From contig NZ_FOFF01000002.1 of NCBI RefSeq assembly GCF_900110755.1, positions 124,001-188,000 on the forward strand: 64,000 bases of DNA, in the 5' to 3' direction. Made by a program: the position numbers and the translations under genes. Shown one piece after another: positions 19,449 through 27,371 of the stretch. Positions within the stretch are counted from its first letter, which is position 1. Every line of letters begins with the position of its first letter. The notes beneath the pieces were generated by a model. The model did not search any database. It worked only from the letters and a program-made list of their open reading frames with translations, and was not told the DNA's origin. This DNA comes from Streptomyces sp. yr375 (lineage in GTDB: Bacteria > Actinomycetota > Actinomycetes > Streptomycetales > Streptomycetaceae).

Positions 19449-20753
19449 TCACAGCCGTACGACGACCAGGGCCGTGTCGTCGGTCGCGCCGCCGGGGGGC
19501 AGCAGTTCCAGCAGGACGGCGTCGGCGAGGGTCTCGGGGTCGGCCTCGCGGTGGCGGGCGAGGGCCTCGGCGAGGCGGTTGACGCCGGTGTCGATGTCCT
19601 CGTGGCGGCGCTCCACCAGCCCGTCGGTGTAGAGGGCGAGGGTGGCGCCGTCGGCGTAGGTGGTGCGGGCCTCGGGGCGGGGCACCGGGGTGGGGCGGGC
19701 GTCGAGCGGGGGGTCGGTGGCGCGGTCGAGGAACTCCACGCGGCCGTCGGCGTGGACGAGCACCGGCGGCGGATGCCCGGCGCTGCTGTACGTGATGGTG
19801 TGGTGGTCGAAGTCGATGAACGTGGTGACCGCGGTGGCCGACTCGGCGCCGTCCACGACGTTCGCGTACCGCCCGAGGACGTTCAGCGCCTCGGCCGGGC
19901 CCTCGGCGACCCGGGAGGCCGCGCTCAGCGCGCTGCGCAACTGGCCCATCACTCCCGCCGCCTCCAGACCGTGCCCGACGACGTCGCCCACCGAGACGCC
20001 CATCCGGTTGCCGCCGACGAGGTCGACCAGGTCGTACCAGTCCCCGCACACGTTGAGCGCGCCGACCGCCGGCCGGTAGCGCACCGCCGCCCGGTGGTGT
20101 CCGGCCTGCCGGCGGGCCGGCAGCATCGCCTCCTGGAGGGCGAGCGCCACCTCGCGCTCCCGGGCGTGCGCCAGCCGCAGCCGCTCGTTCAGCTCCTGTA
20201 GCTCCCGCGCGCGGGTGTACAGCTCGGCCTCCAGCACGCGCCCCCGGCTGCCGCCCCGCTCGCCGCCCCCGCTCCGGTTCCCGTTCCCGTCCGATCCCCC
20301 TCGGCCTCCGCCTCCGCTGCCGCCCGGCCCGCGTCGGCCGCGGGCCCGGATCAGCTCGGTGACCTCCTCCACCCGGTGCACCAGCAGCACCACCGACCCG
20401 TCCGGGCCGTGCACCGGCGCGTTCACCGGGCTCCAGTAGCGCTCGTCCCACTCGCCGGGGCGCTCGGCGGACTCGACGTCGTAGCGCTGGAGCGCCATGG
20501 TGTCCCGCTCGCCGGTGGCCAGCACCCGGCGCAGCGAGGCCTCCAGGTTGCGCATGCCACTGGCCGTCTGGTCGTTGGGGTTGTCGGGGAAGACGTCGAA
20601 GAGATGCCGGCCGATCATCTGCTCGCGCTTGCGGCCCGTCACGCGCAGGAACTCCTCGTTGGCGTCCGCGTACACCAGCTCGGGCGTCAGGAGCGCCACC
20701 ATGCCCGGCAGGGCCTGGAACACCCCCGCGTAGTCGATCGCCGTGTCGTTCAT
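19449..20753 (-). CDS. PAS-SpoIIE/PP2C phosphatase
   Basis: This 434-residue protein has an N-terminal PAS domain (VFQALPGMVALLTPELVYAD; GRKREQMIGRHLFDVFPDNP), a Gly/Arg-rich low-complexity linker around residues 140-170, a short coiled coil (ELYTRARELQELNERLRLAH) and a C-terminal SpoIIE-type PP2C phosphatase. The phosphatase metal-binding parts are CGDWYDLVDL, GDVVGHGLEAA and a DDTALVVVRL end. Such enzymes dephosphorylate anti-anti-sigma factors in partner-switching cascades. The intergenic gap to the acyltransferase is short, but there is no overlap. Confidence 0.92.
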   Translation of the reverse strand: MNDTAIDYAGVFQALPGMVALLTPELVYADANEEFLRVTGRKREQMIGRHLFDVFPDNPNDQTASGMRNLEASLRRVLATGERDTMALQRYDVESAERPGEWDERYWSPVNAPVHGPDGSVVLLVHRVEEVTELIRARGRRGPGGSGGGGRGGSDGNGNRSGGGERGGSRGRVLEAELYTRARELQELNERLRLAHAREREVALALQEAMLPARRQAGHHRAAVRYRPAVGALNVCGDWYDLVDLVGGNRMGVSVGDVVGHGLEAAGVMGQLRSALSAASRVAEGPAEALNVLGRYANVVDGAESATAVTTFIDFDHHTITYSSAGHPPPVLVHADGRVEFLDRATDPPLDARPTPVPRPEARTTYADGATLALYTDGLVERRHEDIDTGVNRLAEALARHREADPETLADAVLLELLPPGGATDDTALVVVRL

Positions 20754-20834
20754 GGCTCGCGCCCCATCCGCCGGTCTTGCGCCATTTTCTCATGTGATGC
20801 GATGAATGGGGTGACCGTACGGGGACCGCCCCGG

Positions 20835-23285
20835 TCAGACGCCGGGGTCGGTGAGCGACTGCTCGGCCCAGATGATCTTTCCGTCGGGGAGGAAGCGGGT
20901 GCCCCAGCGTCGGCTGACCTGGGAGACCAGCAGCAGTCCGCGGCCGCCCTCGTCGGTGGTGCGCGGATGGCGCGGGTGGGGTGCGGTGGCGCCGCCGTCG
21001 AAGACCTCGCAGACGAGGGTGCGCTCACGGATCAGCCGCAGCCGGATCGGCCCGGTGGCGTACCGGATGGCGTTGGTGACCAGCTCGCTCACGATCAGCT
21101 CGGTGGTGAACGCCAGGTCGCCCAGCCCCCACTCCGCCAGCCGGCGGCTCGCCGTCTTGCGGGCCTCGGCGACCGCCGCCGGGTCGGCGGGCAGCTCCCA
21201 GTCGGCGACCCGGTCGGCGGGCAGCCGGCGGGTGCGGGCCATCAGCAGGGCCACGTCGTCGTGCGGCCGGGCCGGCACGAGCGCGTCGATCACGGCCCGG
21301 CAGCGCAGGTCGAGGCTGTCCGACGGCCGCTCCAGGGCCAGCCGCAGCCGCTCCCGGTCGGTGTTCAGCGCCCAGTCCTCGCCCTGGGCCAGCAGCCCGT
21401 CCGTGTGCAGCGCGAGCGTGCTGCCCTCCGCCAGGGTCACCTCGGCCGCCTCGAACAGCGGCCCGCCCGCGCCGAGCGGCGGCCCCTGGGGCAGCTCGAC
21501 GAACGAGACCGTGCCGTCGGGCAGGACGACGGCCGGGGCGGGGTGCCCGGCGGCGGCCATCGCGCACCGGCCGTCCACGGGGTCGTAGACGACGTACACG
21601 CACGCCGACCCCACGGCCCGCGTCCCGCCGCCGGGCCCGGCCTCCGCCGCTGTCTCCGGCGGCGCTGCCATGCCCTCCTCGTGGTCCATGCGGGTCACCA
21701 GGTCGTCGAGGTGCGCGAGGATCTCGGCGGGCGGCAGGTCCAGGGCGGCGAGGGTGCGCACCGCGGTCCGCACCCGCCCCATGGCCGCGGCGGCGTCGAT
21801 GCCGTGCCCGGGGACCTCGCCGACGACCAGCGCCACCCGGGCCCCCGACAGCGGGATCAGGTCGTACCAGTCCCCGCCGAGGCCTGTCAGCTCGTCGGCC
21901 GGCCGGTAGCAGGCGGCCACCTCGACCGCGTCCTGTTCGGGCAGCCGGCGGGGGAGCAGGCTGCGCTGGAGAACGAGGGCCGCGTCGCGCTCGCGGGTGT
22001 AGCGGCGGGCGTTGTCCACGCAGACGGCGGCCCGCGAGACGAGGTCCTCGGCGAGCGCCAGGTCGTCCTCGTCGAAGGGGTCGCGCCGGTGGCACCGCAG
22101 GAACGTGGTGACCCCGAGGATGGCGCCCCGCGCCCGCACCGGCACCACCAGGACGCTGGGCGGCTCCGGCTCGGCGGCCGGCAGCGGGCCCCACTCCTCG
22201 GTGTGCCGCTCGGCCCGCCAGGGCCGCCCGCCGGCCAGACAGCGCGCCGGCGGCGAGTCGGCCCGGTACACGACCTCGGGGGCGGCGGCGACCGCCTCGG
22301 CACCGTCGGCGTCGGCCGCCCGGCGGCCCGCCCGGCGCAGGGTGACAATGTCCCCGGGGCCCTGCGCCGCCCGCCCCGGCGTGGGCTCGGCGCCCCGCAG
22401 CACCGGCTCCAGCAGGTCCACGGTGACGACGTCGGCGAACCCCGGCACGGCCACGTCGGCCAGTTCCTGCGCGGTCCGGCCGATGTCCAGGCTGCGGCCG
22501 ATGGTGCGGCCGGCCCGGTCCAGCAGCGCGAGCCGCTGCCGGGCGCGGTGCCGGTCGGTCATGTCCACGACGGTGTAGTAGACGCCGATCGGTCGGCCGT
22601 GGTCGTCGTCGAGCCGGGTGAACGACATCATGTGCGCCGTCTCCCGGTACGGCGAGGTCCGCAGATGCCCGACGTGCTCGTACCCGACGACGGGTTCCCC
22701 GCTCGCCAGCACCCGGCGCATCTGCGCCTCGATCGCCTCGGCGTCCAGGCCCGGCTGGACGTCCGCGAGGCGCAGACCCAGCCGCTGCTCCGGCGGGCCG
22801 CCGCCGAACCGGGCGAGCGCCTCGTTCGACCACACGAAGCGCAGGCCCAGGTCCACGACGGCGATGCCGATCGGCGAGCCGCTCACCATCTTCTCCAGCA
22901 CCGGGCGGCTCATGCTCCAGCCGGGGGCGTCGCCCAGCTCGTTCAGCAGCACCAGCCAGCGGGCCGGACCGCCGGGCTCGTCGGCCGCGGTGATCCGGGC
23001 CATGACCGGGATCGGGCGGCCGTCGGCGCGGCGGGCCGACAGCAGTCCGGCCCAGCCGCCGTCCCGACGGCACCGCTCCAGGATCTCCGGCATCCGCCCG
23101 GCGTCCGCCCGGGTCAGCAGCGCGGCCAGCCCGGTGCCCACCGCCTGCCCGGTCGGACACCCCAGCAGCCGGGCGGCGTCCCGGGTCCAGCCCCTGACCA
23201 CGCCGCCCGCGTCGAGCAGCAGGGGGGCGGCATCGGCCACGTCGAACCGCCGGCGGGCAACGTCGTCCTCGTCGTGTGGGACCAC
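20835..23285 (-). CDS. PAS-PAS-GAF-SpoIIE phosphatase with C-terminal HATPase domain
   Basis: This 816-residue signalling protein has two PAS domains (about 10-125 and 130-250), a GAF domain (about 255-425), a SpoIIE/PP2C phosphatase (LGGDWYDLIPLSG; GEVPGHGIDAAAAMGR; RPHDDVALLMARTR) and a C-terminal RsbW-type ATPase (ELIVSELVTNAIRYATG; DEGGRGLLLV). Phosphatase and kinase activities on one chain suggest it can set the phosphorylation state of an anti-anti-sigma factor in both directions. The GTG at 23285 follows GAGAGG by 6 bases. A similar but simpler phosphatase lies next to it. Confidence 0.92.
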   Translation of the reverse strand: MVPHDEDDVARRRFDVADAAPLLLDAGGVVRGWTRDAARLLGCPTGQAVGTGLAALLTRADAGRMPEILERCRRDGGWAGLLSARRADGRPIPVMARITAADEPGGPARWLVLLNELGDAPGWSMSRPVLEKMVSGSPIGIAVVDLGLRFVWSNEALARFGGGPPEQRLGLRLADVQPGLDAEAIEAQMRRVLASGEPVVGYEHVGHLRTSPYRETAHMMSFTRLDDDHGRPIGVYYTVVDMTDRHRARQRLALLDRAGRTIGRSLDIGRTAQELADVAVPGFADVVTVDLLEPVLRGAEPTPGRAAQGPGDIVTLRRAGRRAADADGAEAVAAAPEVVYRADSPPARCLAGGRPWRAERHTEEWGPLPAAEPEPPSVLVVPVRARGAILGVTTFLRCHRRDPFDEDDLALAEDLVSRAAVCVDNARRYTRERDAALVLQRSLLPRRLPEQDAVEVAACYRPADELTGLGGDWYDLIPLSGARVALVVGEVPGHGIDAAAAMGRVRTAVRTLAALDLPPAEILAHLDDLVTRMDHEEGMAAPPETAAEAGPGGGTRAVGSACVYVVYDPVDGRCAMAAAGHPAPAVVLPDGTVSFVELPQGPPLGAGGPLFEAAEVTLAEGSTLALHTDGLLAQGEDWALNTDRERLRLALERPSDSLDLRCRAVIDALVPARPHDDVALLMARTRRLPADRVADWELPADPAAVAEARKTASRRLAEWGLGDLAFTTELIVSELVTNAIRYATGPIRLRLIRERTLVCEVFDGGATAPHPRHPRTTDEGGRGLLLVSQVSRRWGTRFLPDGKIIWAEQSLTDPGV

Positions 23286-23371
23286 GGTCGACCTCTCTGT
23301 CGCTGAGAGTGGTCTACCACCTCCCGACACAATCTTCACCCTGCCTGCACGACAGCGCCCGAGCCGCCGCC

Positions 23372-24658
23372 TCAGGCCGCCCGGGCCCCCCGGGTCAGGA
23401 CCCGCTCCAACGTGGCCAGGGCCGACGTCAGTTCCTCGGCGGTGATCGTCAGCGGCGGGGCCAGCCGGATGGTCGAGCCGTGGGTGTCCTTGACCAGGAC
23501 ACCTTCCCGCATGAGGCGCTCGCTCACCTCGCGGCCGGTGCCGAGCGCCGGGTCGACGTCCACGCCCGCCCACAGCCCGCGCGCCCGGAAACCGACGACG
23601 CCCTTGCCGACCAGCCCGGTCAGCCCGTCCCGCAGGACCACGCCCAGCTCGGCCGCCCGGCGCTGGAACTCGCCCGTCTCCAGCAGCTCCACCACCGCCG
23701 TGCCGACCGCCGCGGACAGCGGATTGCCGCCGAACGTCGACCCGTGCTCGCCCGGCCGCAGCACCGACAGCACCTCGCGCCGTGCCACCACCGCCGAGAC
23801 GGGCACGATCCCGCCGCCGAGCGCCTTGCCCAGCAGCAGCACGTCGGGGACGACGCCCTCGTGCTGCACGGCCAGCGTCCGCCCGGTCCGCCCCAGCCCG
23901 GACTGGATCTCGTCCGCGATGAACAGGCAGTTGCGGCGCCGGGTCAGCTCGCGCACCCCGGTCAGATAGCCGTCGTCGGGGATGACGACGCCGGCCTCGC
24001 CCTGGATGGGCTCGATCAGCACCGCCGCCGTCGTCTCGTCGACGGCCGCCTCCAGCGCGGCCAGGTCGTTGTACGGGACGATCCGGAACCCCGGGGTGAA
24101 CGGGCCGAAGCCCGCCCGGGCGCTCTCGTCCGTGGAGAAGCTCACGATCGTCGTCGTACGGCCGTGGAAGTTCTCGGCGGCGACCACGATCGTCGCCCGG
24201 TCGGCCGGGACGCCCTTCACGTCGTACGCCCACTTGCGGGCCACCTTGATGCCCGTCTCGACCGCCTCCGCGCCCGTGTTCATCGGCAGGACCATGTCCA
24301 GGCCGGTCAACTCCGCGAGCCGCTCGGCGAATTCGGCCAGCCGGTCGTTGTGGAAGGCGCGGGAGGTGAGGGTGAGGCGGTCGAGCTGGCGGTGGGCGGC
24401 CGCCACCAACAGAGGGTGCCGGTGGCCGAAGTTGAGGGCCGAGTAGCCGGCCAGCAGGTCGAGGTAGCGGCGGCCCTCGACGTCCTCCACCCAGGTGCCC
24501 TCGGCACGCGCGACGACCACGGGCAGCGGGTGGTAGTTGTGCGCGAGGACGGGCTCCTCGGCTCGGATCAGGTCGGCGGAGGACCGGGTGAGGGCGGGGA
24601 CGGCGGACGGCGCCGGAGCGGGAGCGGCGGACGGAGCGGGGACGACGGGTGCGGTCAT
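23372..24658 (-). CDS. rocD: Ornithine aminotransferase RocD
   Basis: RocD is the PLP enzyme that moves the delta-amino group of ornithine to 2-oxoglutarate, giving glutamate semialdehyde. The 428-residue protein shows YLDLLAGYSALNFGHRHP, MNTGAEAVETGIKVARKW, FIADEIQSGLGRTG and the PLP lysine in LLLGKALGGG. A Pro/Ala-rich N-terminal 25 residues precedes the fold. Its ATG overlaps the stop of the upstream DDAH-like gene (ATGA), so the two proteins are made together and probably act in series on arginine. Confidence 0.95.
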   Translation of the reverse strand: MTAPVVPAPSAAPAPAPSAVPALTRSSADLIRAEEPVLAHNYHPLPVVVARAEGTWVEDVEGRRYLDLLAGYSALNFGHRHPLLVAAAHRQLDRLTLTSRAFHNDRLAEFAERLAELTGLDMVLPMNTGAEAVETGIKVARKWAYDVKGVPADRATIVVAAENFHGRTTTIVSFSTDESARAGFGPFTPGFRIVPYNDLAALEAAVDETTAAVLIEPIQGEAGVVIPDDGYLTGVRELTRRRNCLFIADEIQSGLGRTGRTLAVQHEGVVPDVLLLGKALGGGIVPVSAVVARREVLSVLRPGEHGSTFGGNPLSAAVGTAVVELLETGEFQRRAAELGVVLRDGLTGLVGKGVVGFRARGLWAGVDVDPALGTGREVSERLMREGVLVKDTHGSTIRLAPPLTITAEELTSALATLERVLTRGARAA

Positions 24659-25527
24659 GAGCGGATCTCCTGCGTGCAGCACTTGATGCCACCACCGGCC
24701 TTCAGGAACTCGGAGAGGTCGACGGGGACGGGGACATAACCGCGCTCGGCGAGTCGCGAGGCGAGCGCCTCGGCCTGGGGAGCGATGAAGACGTGACGGC
24801 CGTCGGAGACGGAGTTCAGGCCCAGCGCCATCGCGTCGTCGCGGGTGGCGAGCACCGCGTCCGGATACAGCCGGGCCAGCACCTCCCGGCTGCCGGCCGA
24901 GAACGCCTCCGGGTAGTAGGAGATGTTGTCGTCGTCCAGCACGAACAGCGCCGTGTCCAGGTGGTAGAAGTGCGGGTCCACCAGCGTCAGGCTGATCACC
25001 GGGTGCCCGAAGAACTCCTGCACCTCCCGGTGCGCCTCCCGGGTCGTGCGGAAACCGGTGCCGGCCAGCACGTACCGGCCCGTCCACACCAGGTCGCCCT
25101 CGCCCTCGCAGACCGACTCGGGCCGGTGGACGTCGTAGCCTGCCGCCTTGAACCAGGTGTCGTAGTGGACGGACTCGGGCCGCCGCTGGGGCGCGTGGTA
25201 GAGCGAACCGAAGACCCGGCCCGCCACGACGACCGCCGAGTTCGCGGCGAACACCATGTCGGGCAGACCGGGGGCCGCCTCCACGACGTCCACGGTGTGG
25301 CCGTGGGCCCGGTAGGCGCTGATCAGGGTCTGCCACTGGGCCTGGGCGAGGTCGACGTCCACGGGGGTGTCGGGGCGCATCCAGGGGTTGATCGCGTACT
25401 GCACGGCGAAGTGTCTGGGTTCGCAGACCAGGAAGCGCCGCGGGCGCCGCACCCGGCCGCCGGCCGCGCTCGCGGGCGCGGCGAGGACGTCGGGGACGTC
25501 GAGCACATCGGTCACACTCTCGGGCAC
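24655..25527 (-). CDS. DDAH/arginine dihydrolase-like guanidino-group hydrolase
   Basis: This 290-residue protein belongs to the DDAH/arginine deiminase guanidine-modifying superfamily. Active-site candidates are Asn96 in DMVFAANSAVVV, the EGEGDLVW acidic segment near 141-147, His189 in DPHFYHLDTALFVL and Cys283 or Cys284 in GGGIKCCTQE. I chose the GTG at 25527, 8 bases after GGAGG. Coupling to rocD argues that the product is ornithine, made either directly from arginine (dihydrolase activity) or from another guanidino substrate. The Asn in the FAAN segment fits what I recall of arginine dihydrolases such as ArgZ, but the exact substrate is inference. Confidence 0.85.
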   Translation of the reverse strand: MPESVTDVLDVPDVLAAPASAAGGRVRRPRRFLVCEPRHFAVQYAINPWMRPDTPVDVDLAQAQWQTLISAYRAHGHTVDVVEAAPGLPDMVFAANSAVVVAGRVFGSLYHAPQRRPESVHYDTWFKAAGYDVHRPESVCEGEGDLVWTGRYVLAGTGFRTTREAHREVQEFFGHPVISLTLVDPHFYHLDTALFVLDDDNISYYPEAFSAGSREVLARLYPDAVLATRDDAMALGLNSVSDGRHVFIAPQAEALASRLAERGYVPVPVDLSEFLKAGGGIKCCTQEIRS

Positions 25528-25641
25528 AGAGGGTTCCTCCGCTTTTCCTACGGTGTCGACTGAGGGTTGACACCAAGGTAGGAAATGACCCCTACGCACG
25601 ACAAGGAAAGTGCATTGCGTGTCTGCGCAGGAATGCTGCGT

Positions 25642-25657
25642 GTTGTCCCTGGACAAC
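25642..25657. promoter_or_regulatory. Candidate Lrp operator upstream of the ddaH-rocD unit
   Basis: GTTGTCC-CT-GGACAAC is a perfect 16-base palindrome in the 155-base gap between the Lrp gene and the DDAH-like gene. TGCTGCGT occurs on both sides (25634-25641 and near 25665). The arrangement suggests a multi-site Lrp/AsnC operator at the catabolic promoter. Confidence 0.5.
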
Positions 25658-25682
25658 GCAGGTTTGCTGCGTCTTCGCGCGT

Positions 25683-26168
25683 TTATTCGGGAGCGTGCTG
25701 GGTCGCGCCCGCCTCCGGGCTCTCCGGCAGCAGATGCGACAGCACCATCACGCTGATCGTCTTCCGGATGAACGGCTCGGCCCGGATCCGCTCCAGCACG
25801 TTCTCGAAGTGCTCCACGTCCCGCGCCCGCACATGCAGCAGCGCGTCCGCCCCGCCCGTCACCGTCATCGCCGCGGTGATCTCCGGATGGTTGCGCACCA
25901 CCTCCGTGAGCCGCCGGGGCGGCGCGGCCCCCTCGCAGTACACCTCCACGTACGCCTCCGTCCGCCAGCCCAGCGCCGACGGCTGCACGGTCGCCGTGAA
26001 CCCGGTGATCACCCCGGTGTCCCGCAGCCGGTCCACCCGCCGCTTCACCGCCGTCGACGACAGGCCGACGGCCGTGCCGATCTCGGCGAAGCTCGTCCGG
26101 GCGTTCGCCATCAGAGCCGTGATGATCTTCCGGTCGAGATCGTCGAAAGAGGCGGGCGCGCTGTTCAT
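25683..26168 (-). CDS. Lrp/AsnC-family transcriptional regulator
   Basis: This 161-residue protein has the AsnC helix-turn-helix (FDDLDRKIITALMANARTSF; IGTAVGLSSTAVKRRVDRLR) and the C-terminal RAM ligand-binding domain (AYVEVYCEGAAPPRRLTEVV; VTGGADALLHVRARDVEHFE). The ATG at 26168 gives the usual N-terminus MNSAPASFDDLDRK; a start at 26210 adds 14 unrelated residues. It lies directly upstream of, and in the same direction as, the DDAH-like gene and rocD. It probably activates them in response to arginine or ornithine. Confidence 0.92.
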   Translation of the reverse strand: MNSAPASFDDLDRKIITALMANARTSFAEIGTAVGLSSTAVKRRVDRLRDTGVITGFTATVQPSALGWRTEAYVEVYCEGAAPPRRLTEVVRNHPEITAAMTVTGGADALLHVRARDVEHFENVLERIRAEPFIRKTISVMVLSHLLPESPEAGATQHAPE

Positions 26169-26246
26169 GCGGGCACTGTATCCAGCGCTCACGGCCACAC
26201 CCCGGTACATGTCCAGTGGCGCGGATCGCCCCTACACTCCACCTTC

Positions 26247-26996
26247 ATGCTGCGCGCCCTCGCCGTCGACGACGAACGCCCCTCGCTGGAGGAGCTGCTC
26301 TACCTGCTCACCGCGGATCCCCGGATCGGCAGCGCGGAGGGCGCCGGCGACGCGACCGAGGCACTGCGCCGCATCAACCGCGCCCTGGAGTCCGGCCCGC
26401 ACGGCCCCGAGGCCATCGACGTCGTCTTCCTCGACATCCAGATGCCCGGCCTCGACGGCCTCGACCTGGCCCGCCTCCTCACCGGCTTCGCCCGTCCGCC
26501 GCTGGTCGTCTTCGTCACCGCCCACGAGGACTTCGCCGTCCAGGCGTTCGACCTCAAGGCCGTCGACTACGTCCTCAAACCCGTCCGCAAGGAACGCCTC
26601 GCCGAGGCCGTCCGCCGGGCCGCCGAACTGCGCGCCAGCGCCCCGCGCGTCCCCGTGCACGAACCCGACCCGGACCACCTGCCCGTCGAACTCGGCGGCG
26701 TGACCCGCTTCGTCGCCGTCGACGCCATCACCCACGTCGAGGCCCGGGGCGACTACGCCCGACTGCACACCGACCGCGGCAGCCACCTCGTACGGATACC
26801 GCTGTCCACCCTGGAGGAGCGCTGGCGCGCCCGCGGCTTCGTCCGCATCCACCGCCGCCACCTCGTCGCCCTGCGCCACATAGGCGAACTCCGCCTGGAC
26901 GCGGGCACGGTGAGCGTCCTGGTCGGCGGCGAGGAGCTCCAGGTCAGCCGCCGCCACGCCCGCGTACTGCGGGACCTGCTGATGAGGAGGCCGTAG
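26247..26996 (+). CDS. LytTR-type response regulator
   Basis: This 249-residue regulator has an N-terminal receiver domain (MLRALAVDDERPSLEELLY; phosphoacceptor Asp in VVFLDIQMPGLDG; conserved Lys in VDYVLKPVRKERL) and a C-terminal LytTR DNA-binding domain (FVAVDAITHVEARGDYARLH; FVRIHRRHLVAL). The ATG at 26247 gives a clean receiver start. It opens a plus-strand unit with a small membrane protein, a sodium/solute symporter and a LytS-type kinase, so it probably controls the transporter as BtsR-like or MctR-like systems do. Confidence 0.93.
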   Translation: MLRALAVDDERPSLEELLYLLTADPRIGSAEGAGDATEALRRINRALESGPHGPEAIDVVFLDIQMPGLDGLDLARLLTGFARPPLVVFVTAHEDFAVQAFDLKAVDYVLKPVRKERLAEAVRRAAELRASAPRVPVHEPDPDHLPVELGGVTRFVAVDAITHVEARGDYARLHTDRGSHLVRIPLSTLEERWRARGFVRIHRRHLVALRHIGELRLDAGTVSVLVGGEELQVSRRHARVLRDLLMRRP

Positions 26997-26998
26997 CC

Positions 26999-27358
26999 GT
27001 GCCGCAGGACCCCGCCGAGCGCCGCGTCGTCGTCACCGGCCCCGCCCGCCGCACCCGACGCCCCTCCGGCTACTACCGCCCGCGCACCGAGATCGACGAG
27101 CAGACCACCCTCGGCCACACCTACGTCCGCTCCCTCATGCGCTCCCAACTGCGCGCCGCTCTCACGGTGTTCGCCGTCCTCATGCTCCTCGTCGGCCCGC
27201 TGCCGCTGCTCTTCGCCGCGCTCCCCGACGCCCGCCGCCTCGAATGGGCGGTCCTCGGCTTCTGCCTCTACGCCCCGCTGGTCCTGCTCGCCCGCTGGTA
27301 CGTGCGCCGCGCCGAACGCAACGAACGCGACTTCATACGCCTGGTCGAGGACCGATGA
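26999..27358 (+). CDS. Small two-helix membrane protein next to the symporter
   Basis: This 119-residue protein has a charged cytoplasmic N-terminus, two transmembrane helices (LTVFAVLMLLVGPLPLLFAA and WAVLGFCLYAPLVLLARWYV) and an acidic/basic tail. The GTG at 26999 follows GATGAGGAGG in the end of the response-regulator gene. It resembles the DUF485-like proteins that precede acetate/monocarboxylate symporter genes in actinobacteria. It probably assists the symporter; the exact function is unknown. Confidence 0.8.
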   Translation: MPQDPAERRVVVTGPARRTRRPSGYYRPRTEIDEQTTLGHTYVRSLMRSQLRAALTVFAVLMLLVGPLPLLFAALPDARRLEWAVLGFCLYAPLVLLARWYVRRAERNERDFIRLVEDR

Positions 27359-27371
27359 CGGCCACGTCCCG

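Noticed and set aside
20376..23306. A 976-codon plus-strand frame opposite the SpoIIE phosphatases
   Set aside because: Its product is Arg/Gly/Val-rich without any family motif, it has no ribosome binding site and lies fully antisense to two clear genes. It is a high-GC shadow.
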